Assembly (NCBI GenBank): GCA_035325525.1
Contig: DAOKZR010000001.1
Location: 124,001-188,000 of the forward strand
Reading direction: 5' to 3'
Length of the DNA: 64,000 bases
Source: Hyphomicrobium_B sp035325525
Lineage (GTDB): Bacteria > Pseudomonadota > Alphaproteobacteria > Rhizobiales > Hyphomicrobiaceae
The stretch's first letter is position 1. Each line of letters begins with the position of its first letter. Shown here in pieces: positions 18,189 to 26,283 of this stretch. Under the pieces are notes generated by a model that worked only from the letters and a program-made list of their open reading frames with translations, ran no database searches and had not been told where the DNA came from. A program made the position numbers and the translations under genes.

Positions 18189-18343
18189 CCCGTAAGACTC
18201 GTAAGCGACTGCGCTAGAAGCTGGGCCTGTCGGGTGGGGCGCGCGCAACGCCGAGACGCACGCAAGGCATCAGCGGCGCCGCGCGCAGCGTAAACCCCGG
18301 CCGAGGCACCCGTGGGGCGACCCTCACAGCGCTCAAAGGACAT
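18182..18343 (-). CDS. Candidate leuA leader peptide
   Basis: A reading frame ending at 18182 closes with QAQLLAQSLTSLTGP. Four Leu codons fall in the last 14 codons, and they are CTT, CTA, CTT and CTT, uncommon choices in this GC-rich sequence. The stop sits in the arm of the hairpin at 18143-18188, just upstream of leuA. This is the classic geometry of ribosome-dependent leucine attenuation. The start is uncertain: ATG at 18343 gives 53 aa and TTG at 18265 gives 27 aa, and neither has a strong ribosome-binding site. Confidence 0.5.
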   Translation of the reverse strand: MSFERCEGRPTGASAGVYAARGAADALRASRRCARPTRQAQLLAQSLTSLTGP

Positions 18344-18731
18344 TACACGGCGCATCTGCTCTGCAGCCTGTTTTGCCAAATCCGGTCCACGAACTATCGC
18401 CCGGCAGCCAACTGCCGGGAGACCTTAAAGGATATATCCCTAACACGGGCTGAAAATGCAAGCCATGTGTTGCAGCGCCGCGTGCAAAAAACGGCCCAAC
18501 TGGCCGGACCGGGCAGGGCGATGGCACCGCACGGGGTCGCCCCCGGCGACGGAGAATCTTTGGTTCGCCGTTTGCCAGGTAGCCGGCGAGGATGGAACTG
18601 TTGAGCCGCATCATGGCGAGGCGGGATAAAATATAGCAATATTTTTTTTTGATACGGACCGCTTCATGACCGTTTCATACGGACCGCTTCATGACCGGCC
18701 GAAAAATGCAAGGACGTAAGGACATAGAGCG
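18344..18731. other. Divergent promoter region between leuA leader and cytochrome b561 gene
   Basis: About 390 bases with no credible gene. It contains an A/T stem AAAATAT-AGCA-ATATTTT (18628-18645) followed by more T, and the direct repeat at 18652-18697. Promoters for the minus-strand leu leader and the plus-strand b561 gene should lie here. Confidence 0.5.
18652..18697 (+). repeat. 25-bp-spaced direct repeat upstream of cytochrome b561
   Basis: The 21-base unit beginning ATACGGACCGCTTCATGACC occurs at 18652-18672 and again, identically, at 18677-18697. The spacing places the copies about two and a half helical turns apart, 35-80 bases before the b561 start. This could be a repressor or activator operator, or a simple duplication. 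Confidence 0.75.
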
Positions 18732-19286
18732 ATGACAGTCACCGCAATCGAAGCTCCCCGGACATATTCGCGCGCCATGATCTGGCTTCATTGGGGCATC
18801 GCCCTTCTGATCGCCGCAGCATACGCGACAATCGAGGTTCGGGAGTTCTTCGAAAAAGGCACCCCCGTCCGCGAAGGCTTGAAGAGCGTGCACTTCATGA
18901 TCGGCATGATCGTGCTGGCCCTTGTCATCGTGCGCATTCTGGTGCGGTCCGCTCAATCGGCGCCCGCCATTACGCCCGAGCCTCCGGCTTGGCAGACCGG
19001 TCTTTCGCACCTGATGCACGCCGCGCTCTACGGGTTCATGCTGGCGCTTCCCATCCTGGGATGGCTGACGCTGAGCGCGGGCGGAAAGCCCATTCCGTTC
19101 GATCTGCCCGCGCTCGTCCTCGAGAACAAAGACGCCGCCAAGTGGTACAAGGACATCCATCACGACGTGGGTGAGATTTTTTACTATGTGATCGGGCTGC
19201 ACGCGGCCGCGGCGCTGTTCCATCACTATCTGGTCAAGGACGACACACTAAAGCGCATGGTTCCAGCGCTCTATCGTGCGGGCTAA
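18732..19286 (+). CDS. Cytochrome b561-family membrane protein
   Basis: 184 aa with four membrane helices. Haem-ligand His candidates lie in the helices (IWLHWGIALL near residue 20, SVHFMIGM near 58, LMHAALYGFML near 98, and GLHAAAALFHHYL near 160), the usual bacterial b561 pattern. These proteins shuttle electrons between the quinone pool and periplasmic acceptors. The ATG follows an AAGGA sequence. The gene is monocistronic, with a terminator 50 bases downstream and a direct repeat upstream that may be an operator. Confidence 0.93.
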   Translation: MTVTAIEAPRTYSRAMIWLHWGIALLIAAAYATIEVREFFEKGTPVREGLKSVHFMIGMIVLALVIVRILVRSAQSAPAITPEPPAWQTGLSHLMHAALYGFMLALPILGWLTLSAGGKPIPFDLPALVLENKDAAKWYKDIHHDVGEIFYYVIGLHAAAALFHHYLVKDDTLKRMVPALYRAG

Positions 19287-19334
19287 CAGCAACGCGCCTT
19301 GCGCGCCTCGCATCGCCTGCAACCTCGCGTCTAG

Positions 19335-19361
19335 GGCCGTCCCGCACGGGGCGGCCTTTTT
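19335..19361 (+). terminator. Rho-independent terminator after the b561 gene
   Basis: GGCCGTCCC pairs with GGGGCGGCC (one G-T wobble) around a 4-base loop, and is followed by TTTTT. It lies about 50 bases beyond the stop. Confidence 0.85.
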
Positions 19362-19418
19362 CGTTCACGACCCATCCTTCGTTCACGACCCACGAGCGTT
19401 TGGCAAGCAAGCCCTGCT

Positions 19419-20330
19419 TCAGACACTGAGGGTTCCCTGCGCCACGCGGACGACGTGACCGCCAATGCGCACGCCGATGAGGTTACCCCGCTCCACCGTG
19501 ATCGCCAGCGATATGGTGCTGGGACGGCCCATCTCGATGCCCTGTTCGATCTGAAGCTTGTGCGTGCCATCCGTGAGGTCATCGAAGTGATGGATCACGC
19601 GGGCCAATCCGATGGAGGCCGAGCCGGTCGCGGGATCTTCCGTGATGCCCACGTCGGGAGCAAACAGCCGGGCGTGGAATGCGGAATGCGCGCGCACACA
19701 CTGGCGAGTGTACATGTAGACCCCGAGGATGCCTTTGTCGGAAAACGCCCGGCCCCAATGGCCCGCCGTAGCGCGCACCTTCGCCATGGCTTCGAGGTTC
19801 GCCACCGGCACATAGGCAAAGACGTTGGCGTCGCGCACCAGCATCGGTTTGTGATTCTCAAAACCGACTTCGCTGGCGATCAATCCGAGAGCCGCCGCCA
19901 GTTCGTCCCGCTGCCCCATGGCCTCGGCCTGACCCGGCAGCTTGGGGGCGTCGAACTCGCCAAATGCGGCAGCGCCCGCACGAAGCCGAACGCCGACGCG
20001 GACGCTGCCGATCTCCTCCTCGAGCGCAATGATGGCATCGCGCTCGCCATTGATGACGGGCATCCGCAGCTCGGCGAGGAGCGCCGCCGCGCCAAGCGTG
20101 GGATGTCCCGCAAACGGCACCTCGCGGGCGGGCGTGAAGATCCGCACTTTCGCAGTATGCCCGGGCGCCGTCGGCTTACGTACGAAAACCGTTTCGGAAA
20201 GATTGAATTCGCGCGCGATAGCCTGCATCTCGGCGACCGTCAGCTGGTCGGCGCCCTGCACGACCGCCAGTGGATTGCCGCCAAACGCACGCTCCGTGAA
20301 CACGTCGAGAATGTAGTAGTCGAGCCCCAT
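19419..20330 (-). CDS. PhzF-family epimerase/isomerase
   Basis: 303 aa from the ATG at 20330, preceded by AGGAG at 7 bases. It has the diaminopimelate-epimerase-like double fold of the PhzF family: LDVFTERAFGGNPLAVV at the N terminus, the catalytic Glu in SETVFVRK, EVPFAGHPTLGAA, and the C-terminal GSASIGLA loop. The family includes phenazine isomerase, but most members have unknown substrates and no phenazine genes are present here. Convergent with the b561 gene. Confidence 0.92.
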   Translation of the reverse strand: MGLDYYILDVFTERAFGGNPLAVVQGADQLTVAEMQAIAREFNLSETVFVRKPTAPGHTAKVRIFTPAREVPFAGHPTLGAAALLAELRMPVINGERDAIIALEEEIGSVRVGVRLRAGAAAFGEFDAPKLPGQAEAMGQRDELAAALGLIASEVGFENHKPMLVRDANVFAYVPVANLEAMAKVRATAGHWGRAFSDKGILGVYMYTRQCVRAHSAFHARLFAPDVGITEDPATGSASIGLARVIHHFDDLTDGTHKLQIEQGIEMGRPSTISLAITVERGNLIGVRIGGHVVRVAQGTLSV

Positions 20331-20480
20331 GCACCGCTCCTGATGCCCGCCCCATGGCAAAGCGGCGGCACCATGGGGCAAAGGGTCCGCCCCGCCAAGC
20401 GCTTTTTTGAAGCGCGCAGTCCAGCCTTTGGTCCAGGGTGTTTGCCGGAAAACCCGTACCCACTCTTTCCAGGAAGCGCC

Positions 20481-21215
20481 CTAGTCCGCCCTCCATGCGA
20501 GCGGACAGTTCAGCAGCACGCGCGCATAGTGCGCCATGGCTAGCCCCTCCATCTCCTGCGGGCTCTTGAGCACGACGGCCTCGGCGAGTTCCGGGTTGGC
20601 TTCAGACGAGATGTGCGCGCCAATCCGCGCCACCAGTTCGTCGCCGCCAAGGTGCGACGTATAGGGCACCGCGAACGATACGTGAGCCGCGACCTGCGCG
20701 ACGAGAAAGCCTTTGCCCCTCGTCAGAACGTCATCGCCAAGTCCGGTTTCCTCGGCCAGTTCGCGCGCCACGCTTGCCGCAATGTCGATCTGCCGGCTCT
20801 GCGACACATCGCGCGGATCGATGAAGCCCCCCGGCAGATAGACCAGTCCCTCGTTGATGTTGCCGGGCGTCTGGCGGCCGAGAATGACGTACCCCTCGCG
20901 CGAGCGTATCAGCGCCGAGCCGAAGCCGTCGCGTACGCCTGCTTCCTCCGGATAACCTTCGTCGCGCCAGTAGAGATAGCTTTGGAACTCGCAGGCGAGG
21001 AAGTCAGCCAGCGCCTTGCCGTCCTCGATGCGCAACGCGTTGAGGACGTGCATCGTGCCGTTGAAGAAATTGGGGTTGGCCGCGCGCGCCATGCGCCAAT
21101 GCTCGGTAATGACCTCTTGATGATTGTTGGCATACCGCCAACTGCCGGCAACGAGGCGCGCCTCCAGCGCATCTATGCGCGTCACGCACTCGCCGGCGCT
21201 CTTCACCGTTTTCAT
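20481..21215 (-). CDS. NUDIX hydrolase
   Basis: 244 aa from the ATG at 21215. The N-terminal ~90 residues are not conserved. The NUDIX fold follows, with GGFIDPRD at the start of the box and the metal-binding RELAEETGL, separated by a slightly longer insert than the 23-residue consensus. It should hydrolyse a nucleoside-diphosphate-linked substrate, but the substrate is not predictable. It lies 150 bases upstream of the PhzF-like gene on the same strand. Confidence 0.88.
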   Translation of the reverse strand: MKTVKSAGECVTRIDALEARLVAGSWRYANNHQEVITEHWRMARAANPNFFNGTMHVLNALRIEDGKALADFLACEFQSYLYWRDEGYPEEAGVRDGFGSALIRSREGYVILGRQTPGNINEGLVYLPGGFIDPRDVSQSRQIDIAASVARELAEETGLGDDVLTRGKGFLVAQVAAHVSFAVPYTSHLGGDELVARIGAHISSEANPELAEAVVLKSPQEMEGLAMAHYARVLLNCPLAWRAD

Positions 21216-21891
21216 GGTCGACACCACCACATCCCTTGGACGACACGGCATCAGCCTGGGAGCGTCCCTGCCATCAATATTCTGCCGTCATGCCGCCTGA
21301 TTGCGCCGCCCCCGGCGCTTGTCCGCCGGGGGTCAACCCAAATGCTCAACGCCCTTATATACTGAAGGATTTTAAGCCGCCCGGCTGGGGAAAAAATTAC
21401 GAGCCGCGATGTTTGCGAAGTTTGGCCATCGTGACGTCAGAATCCAACCGTCTATTCCCATCAACGACGCGTCGCGCGGGGGTGACAGTCAAGGACTGAA
21501 GACGATGGAAAGCGGCGCTTGCTATCTCTTTAACAGATAATGTTGCGTCTATGCCCGTTCGCCGCGATGGCCGAAGGGGCGCAACGCCGAAGGGCTTGTT
21601 TGGGTTCGGCTACTGGAAGCCGGCAACGCACGCCCGGCGGCTCGCCATCCGGCGGAAGCGCATTGCGCAACACCGCCGGTGACGGGCAGCGGAGGTCCCC
21701 GCTCCTCCGCTGCCCGTGTTGGCTTCGCGCCTGTTCCCGAGCCTCGGGATGATGCGTCGAGCCAGCAAAGTTCGCTCGCGCTGCTCAAGCCACAACCCTC
21801 CCCAAGGATGGCAGCGCGAGCGCCTTTGCGCTTCCCTCAGCAGCCAACATTGCGTGCGCATTTGCACGATCCCACGCGACTGGGAACGGCT
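21216..21891. other. Long intergenic region with an orphan hairpin
   Basis: About 675 bases between the NUDIX gene and the small Cys-rich gene. Open frames exist on both strands, but none has a convincing start or similarity. The one clear element is a perfect 14-bp stem at 21682-21717. A small RNA is possible, but no known family was recognised. Confidence 0.5.
21682..21717. other. Perfect 14-bp GC-rich hairpin
   Basis: ACGGGCAGCGGAGG (21682-21695) pairs without mismatch with CCTCCGCTGCCCGT (21704-21717) around an 8-base loop. No long U-run follows on either strand. It could be a terminator, the closing stem of a small RNA, or a repeat element. Confidence 0.7.
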
Positions 21892-22158
21892 CTAGAGACA
21901 GCCCGTGATGGTCGACCCGCACTTCACATAATGGTTGAGCGCTTCCCATTCGCAGCACGGTTCTTCCTGGCGGCAGATCCACACCGTGCGCTCGCCGTCG
22001 CCGAATTTCATCTTGCACAGCTTCTCGCCCGGACGCACCGAGCGGGTGGGCTTAGGCCAACCCTTCATGGAGCGCGCTTCGCCTTCCGCCGCCATCACGG
22101 GACCGGACGCGGCAAAGGCGCTCGATAGGACTGCGGCGATCAAAATGCGTTTCAGCAT
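21892..22158 (-). CDS. Small exported Cys-rich protein
   Basis: 88 aa from the ATG at 22158, which has AGGGAG 7 bases upstream. Residues 1-24 form a signal peptide ending AAEGE. The mature part is short, basic at first (SMKGWPKPTRSVRPG), and has six Cys in LCKMKF, WICRQEEPCCEW, VKCGS and TGCL, suggesting up to three disulfides in the periplasm. I do not recognise the family. It stands alone between ilvC and a long non-coding region. Confidence 0.75.
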   Translation of the reverse strand: MLKRILIAAVLSSAFAASGPVMAAEGEARSMKGWPKPTRSVRPGEKLCKMKFGDGERTVWICRQEEPCCEWEALNHYVKCGSTITGCL

Positions 22159-22519
22159 GTATGGCTCCCTTTTGCATTGGCCGGACATTCTCCGGACATT
22201 CCCCGGCACGGACATTGCCCAGGCATTCGGATGCCAGCGCCCCTGCGCCGGCAGGCCGGCTTTCCCGCTCTCGCCCGGGGATATCGCCACAAGCTTGGCC
22301 GCCGCGCTAGAGCACACACGCCGCAGCAACACAAAACTTTCATATCGCGCGATGATATTTGTTGAACAAGCGCCAAGCCGGCGATCGGCGCGGATGCAAT
22401 GACGCGCGGGGAGGATAAACGCCAATCCGGCTCCCTGGAGCGCGCGCCGCAGAGCGCCCACGCAAACGGCCGCCAGATTGCTCCGGCGGCCGTTCATGTT
22501 GAAGCTCGATCTTGAGCGC
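22159..22519. other. Intergenic region after ilvC
   Basis: It holds the ilvC terminator (22465-22494) and the promoter region of the small Cys-rich gene. An inverted repeat ATATC-N7-GATAT at 22342-22358 could be an operator. No other gene was seen. Confidence 0.5.
22465..22494 (-). terminator. Terminator-like hairpin after ilvC
   Basis: AACGGCCGCC and GGCGGCCGTT form a perfect 10-bp stem around a 10-base loop, followed on the minus strand by TTTGCG. It starts 25 bases beyond the ilvC stop. Confidence 0.7.
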
Positions 22520-23539
22520 TCAGTTGCGGCCCTTGTCGACCAGCTTGTTCTTGGCGATCCAGGGCATCATGGCGCGCAGCTTTGAACCCACTTCCTCGAT
22601 CTGGTGAGCGTCGTTGTAGCGGCGCGTCGCCTTGAAGTTCGGCTGTCCCGCCTTGCATTCCAGCATCCAGTCGCGCACGAAGCGGCCCTTCTGGATGTCG
22701 TCCAGGACGCGCTTCATCTCGGCCTTGGTTTCAGCCGTCACAATGCGCGGGCCGGTCTTGTACTCGCCGTACTCGGCCGTGTTCGAGATCGAATAGTTCA
22801 TGTTGGCGATGCCGCCCTCATAGATGAGATCGACGATCAGCTTCACTTCGTGCAGGCACTCGAAGTAGGCCATTTCGGGGGCATAGCCTGCTTCAACGAG
22901 CGTCTCGAAGCCCGCACGGATCAACTCGACGAGACCTCCGCACAGCACGGCCTGCTCGCCGAACAGGTCGGTCTCGCACTCCTCCTTGAACGTGGTCTCG
23001 ATCACGCCGGAGCGCCCGCCGCCCACGCCACAGGCATACGAGAGGAACAGGTCGTGCGCGTTGCCGCTCTTGTCCTGGTGAACAGCGATGAGGCAGGGAA
23101 CGCCGCCGCCCTTCTGGTATTCGCCGCGCACCGTATGGCCAGGGCCCTTGGGGGCGACCATGCCGACGTCGAGGTCCTCGCGCGGCTCGATCAGATTGAA
23201 GTGCACGTTGAGGCCATGCGCGAACATGAGGGCTGCGCCCTTCTTCATGTTGTCGTGCAGGTGCTCGCGATAGATATCGGCCTGCAGTTCGTCAGGCGTC
23301 AGCACCATGATGACGTCGGCCCATTTCGCAGCCTCGGCCACTTCCATCACCTTGAGGTTTTCCTTCTCGGCTTTCTTGGCCGAGGCCGAACCCTTGCGCA
23401 GCGCGATGGCCACATCCTTGACGCCGCTATCGCGCAGGTTCAGCGCGTGGGCATGCCCCTGGCTGCCATAGCCGACGATGGCCACCTTCTTGGACTTGAT
23501 CAGATTGATGTCGGCATCACGATCATAATAGACGCGCAT
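22520..23539 (-). CDS. ilvC: Ketol-acid reductoisomerase
   Basis: 339 aa from the ATG at 23539 (MRVYYDRDAD), preceded by AAAGGC; longer starts add residues absent from the family. It converts acetolactate to dihydroxy-isovalerate using NADPH and Mg2+ in valine, isoleucine and leucine synthesis. The N-terminal Rossmann motif VAIVGYGSQGHAHALNLRDSG and the catalytic DVGMVAPKGPGHTVR are present. The length fits the short class I enzyme. It shares the region with ilvH and ilvB but is separated from them by several genes. Confidence 0.97.
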   Translation of the reverse strand: MRVYYDRDADINLIKSKKVAIVGYGSQGHAHALNLRDSGVKDVAIALRKGSASAKKAEKENLKVMEVAEAAKWADVIMVLTPDELQADIYREHLHDNMKKGAALMFAHGLNVHFNLIEPREDLDVGMVAPKGPGHTVRGEYQKGGGVPCLIAVHQDKSGNAHDLFLSYACGVGGGRSGVIETTFKEECETDLFGEQAVLCGGLVELIRAGFETLVEAGYAPEMAYFECLHEVKLIVDLIYEGGIANMNYSISNTAEYGEYKTGPRIVTAETKAEMKRVLDDIQKGRFVRDWMLECKAGQPNFKATRRYNDAHQIEEVGSKLRAMMPWIAKNKLVDKGRN

Positions 23540-23812
23540 GGGCGGCCTTTCGGGTTTCCCGGTCGAAAATCGATTCATCGGGGATGGTTGAAGATAGAAC
23601 CGGAGCGAAACGCGCAGCGTCGCCGCCCCAAATCTCGCGCCGGAACCTAACCATATCCCCCGGCGCTTTCAACGGCTGCGAAGCGGCTAATTGGCGCCCT
23701 GCCTGCAGCCTCACCCCCCGGCGGGGAACATCAGCGTTAACCGCGCACTAACCCCTGGGGCGCAAAGTAGCCCGGAAATCGTCCCAACTCCCCTCTTGCA
23801 AGGCACTTCGTC

Positions 23813-24313
23813 ATGGCGCGGTTGCACCCTGTCGTCCCCCTTCTCGTCGCGCTGGCGCTCGCGGGTTGCGGAAAAAGCCAGCCCAAGCAAACCGAGGCAC
23901 AGGTGCCGCCGATAGAAAAGGCGATCTACATGTCGTCGGCGGATTGTGCCAACGGCGGCAAGCTCAACGCCGATGTGTGCTTCGCGCTGATCGAGCGCGC
24001 GGTCAAGATCCACGAACAGGCGGCTGAGACGTTCAAGGGGCTGCGCTCGTGCGAGGAGGCCTCGGGCCCCGACCGCTGCGAGCGCGACATGAACGGCACA
24101 TACCGTATGCGCCTTCAGGCGTTCCTGTTCGAATTCGGCGGCGGCAAACCGCCGAACGCGACGCCGCTTTATCCTTCCATCGAGGGCAAGGTCGGTTTTC
24201 GCGATGCCAAGAAGAACCTGGTCGCCGCGCTCGACGACAACATGATCGTGTCGCAGCAGTCGCTTCAGGTTGCCTACGAGAATTCCAAGCTCAGCAAGAC
24301 CGCGCGCCATTGA
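23813..24313 (+). CDS. DUF1190-like lipoprotein
   Basis: 166 aa with a lipoprotein signal peptide: hydrophobic residues 7-17 then the lipobox LALAGC, giving Cys19 as the lipidated residue. The mature protein has the DUF1190 pattern of conserved Cys pairs (SADCANGG, DVCFALIERA, SCEEASGPDRCERD), with a repeated A-K-I-H-E type helix. Members of this family have no established function. It is on the opposite strand to the flanking ilv genes. Confidence 0.75.
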   Translation: MARLHPVVPLLVALALAGCGKSQPKQTEAQVPPIEKAIYMSSADCANGGKLNADVCFALIERAVKIHEQAAETFKGLRSCEEASGPDRCERDMNGTYRMRLQAFLFEFGGGKPPNATPLYPSIEGKVGFRDAKKNLVAALDDNMIVSQQSLQVAYENSKLSKTARH

Positions 24314-24388
24314 CCTCAAGGCCGGGCGCGGCCGCGTCTTGCGCGGACCGCTCGCGCTTCAGCCCGCCTCACGCGCTGCCCGATCCCC

Positions 24389-24937
24389 TTAAAGGGTCGC
24401 CGCGCCCCGTCCGATGGCGGCGATGCCGGTCCGCGACACCTCCGTCAGACCCAGCTCCCGCATGATGCTGATGAACGTCTCGATCTTCGATGCCTTGCCC
24501 GTCACCTCGAAGACGAAGTGCTCCGTGGAGGTATCCACCACCTGAGCGCGGAAGATCTCCGCCAGGCGCAGCGCCTCGATGCGCTTTTCGCCCTTGCCCT
24601 GCACCTTGACGAGCGCCAGTTCACGCTCGAGCGACAATCCCTCCTGCGTCAGGTCGCGCACGCGGTGGATCGGCACCAGCCTCTCGAGCTGATGTTTGAT
24701 CTGCTCGATGACGGCGGGCGTTCCGCGCGTGACGATGGTGATGCGCGAGACGTGTTTCTCGTGCTCGGTTTCGGTCACGGTGAGGGAGTCGATGTTGTAG
24801 CCGCGTGCGGTGAACAACCCGATCACGCGGGCCAGGACGCCCGGCTCGTTATCGACCATGATCGACAGCGTGCGCGAGACCACTTCCTGCGACCTCAAAG
24901 GACTGGGATAGTGCGACTGCTTCAGAAGATCGGCCAT
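24389..24937 (-). CDS. ilvH: Acetolactate synthase small (regulatory) subunit
   Basis: 182 aa. The N-terminal ACT domain reads LSIMVDNEPGVLARVIGLFT followed by ARGYNIDSLTVT, the valine-binding region. The C-terminal half is the usual ILV small-subunit domain that activates the catalytic subunit. It lies downstream of ilvB but separated from it by two unrelated genes on the same strand. Confidence 0.96.
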   Translation of the reverse strand: MADLLKQSHYPSPLRSQEVVSRTLSIMVDNEPGVLARVIGLFTARGYNIDSLTVTETEHEKHVSRITIVTRGTPAVIEQIKHQLERLVPIHRVRDLTQEGLSLERELALVKVQGKGEKRIEALRLAEIFRAQVVDTSTEHFVFEVTGKASKIETFISIMRELGLTEVSRTGIAAIGRGAATL

Positions 24938-24976
24938 GGTGGTGCTCTCGTTTTCTCGACGTTGTCGGCGATAGTG

Positions 24977-25654
24977 TCAGCGATAGGTCTCGACGGCCTG
25001 ATGACCGGCTTCGTATTCGGAAATCGTCCAGGGCTCGGCGAGCGCCGCACTTCTCCATGCCTGAAATGGCGGATAGGCGAGCACGCTTTGCATGTAGGAT
25101 TGCGTGTCGGCGGCAACCGGGATCTGGTAGGTGTCCAAGCGCGTCACGACGGGTGCGTACATGGCATCGGCCGCATTGAAGGCGCCGAACAGAAAACCTG
25201 CGCCATCGGGCTGGCCAAACCGCGCGCGCGTCGTGCGCCAAATCTCTTCGATGCGCGCGATGCCCGCCTTGGCATCCTCGTTGAGTTCGGGCGTCTTGAA
25301 ACGCTTGCCGAGGTTCATGGGCAGCGCCTGGCGCACGGCCATGAAGCCGCCGTGCATTTCGTTGGCGATGCTGCGCGCGCGCGCGCGCGCGGCCGCGTCC
25401 GCCGGCCAGATCGCCTTGCCCGGGTATTTGCCCGCAAGATGCTCGATGATCGCGAGGCTTTCCCAAACGTGGATGTCGCCGTCGATCAAGACCGGCACCT
25501 TCCCGGAGGGAGAGACGGCGGCGATCTTGTCCTTGGTCTGCGGCGTGTGCAGCGGGATCACTTCCTCATCGAACGGGATGTCGAGCGCGCGCATGACCAG
25601 CCACGGCCGCAACGACCACGACGAATAGAGCTTGTTGGCGATGATGAGACGCAT
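24977..25654 (-). CDS. Glutathione S-transferase family protein
   Basis: 225 aa. The N-terminal thioredoxin-like domain has KLYSSWSLRPWLVMRA, with a Ser in the catalytic position, and the glutathione-site turn GKVPVLIDGDIHVWESLAI (cis-Pro and Glu-Ser). The helical C-terminal domain follows. The substrate is unknown. It lies between ilvH (39 bases away) and an exported protein (2 bases away) in the ilvB-ilvH unit. Confidence 0.92.
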   Translation of the reverse strand: MRLIIANKLYSSWSLRPWLVMRALDIPFDEEVIPLHTPQTKDKIAAVSPSGKVPVLIDGDIHVWESLAIIEHLAGKYPGKAIWPADAAARARARSIANEMHGGFMAVRQALPMNLGKRFKTPELNEDAKAGIARIEEIWRTTRARFGQPDGAGFLFGAFNAADAMYAPVVTRLDTYQIPVAADTQSYMQSVLAYPPFQAWRSAALAEPWTISEYEAGHQAVETYR

Positions 25655-25656
25655 GG

Positions 25657-26283
25657 CTATTTCGGTTCTCCTTCCGGCTTTGGAATGTGCACGCCCCCAC
25701 CCCCGCCCGAAACGCCGCCGGGATCTCCGCCTTCGCCATCGCCTGCAGGAGCATCCTTGGCCGGCGCGTTCTCACCCTCCTTCTTCTTGCCGGTATTGGG
25801 AAACACCAGCTTGATGAAGACCGGCATGCCATGTTCGTCGACGGCCTTCTTCAGGCTGTCGGCTTCTTGCTGCGTAATCTTGTACTGCTGGAAGATAGCC
25901 TGGAATCGCCCGCGCATGGCGCGCGCAATGACGTCTGCGGAGGGCGCCTTCATCTCGGCAAGCTTATCGGCTGGCACCTTCGCATAGATGACGGCGAGCA
26001 GCTGGGAGAGCATGTAGTCCTGCGCCATGCAGGCCTCCAGGCCCTCTGTGTACTTCTCCGCCAGCATGTGCGTCTTGTAGCACGCCTCGAGAAACTTGAG
26101 CGCCGCTTCGGAGCCTTGGCGCAGTTGCAGTTCGCCAAGGCGTTTGGCGGCGCCCTTCACATTCTCGATCTGGTTCCACTCGGGCTTGGCCTTCGCCGCG
26201 TGCGCTGGCAGGCTGGTGTTGGCGGTTCCCAGGAGCACCAACGCCGCCAGACAACCCGCCCAGCGCGTGCGGATCGTTGTCAC
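25657..26283 (-). CDS. Exported protein of unknown function in the ilvB unit
   Basis: 208 aa with a GTG start that overlaps the ilvB stop (GTGA), indicating translational coupling. Residues 1-29 are a signal peptide cleaved near AHAAKAK. The mature part is mainly helical (EALKFLEACYKTHMLAEKYTEGLEACMAQDY) with two Cys, and ends in a Gly/Pro-rich low-complexity tail of about 40 residues. I do not recognise a family. Its coupling to acetolactate synthase is unexplained. Confidence 0.75.
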   Translation of the reverse strand: MTTIRTRWAGCLAALVLLGTANTSLPAHAAKAKPEWNQIENVKGAAKRLGELQLRQGSEAALKFLEACYKTHMLAEKYTEGLEACMAQDYMLSQLLAVIYAKVPADKLAEMKAPSADVIARAMRGRFQAIFQQYKITQQEADSLKKAVDEHGMPVFIKLVFPNTGKKKEGENAPAKDAPAGDGEGGDPGGVSGGGGGVHIPKPEGEPK

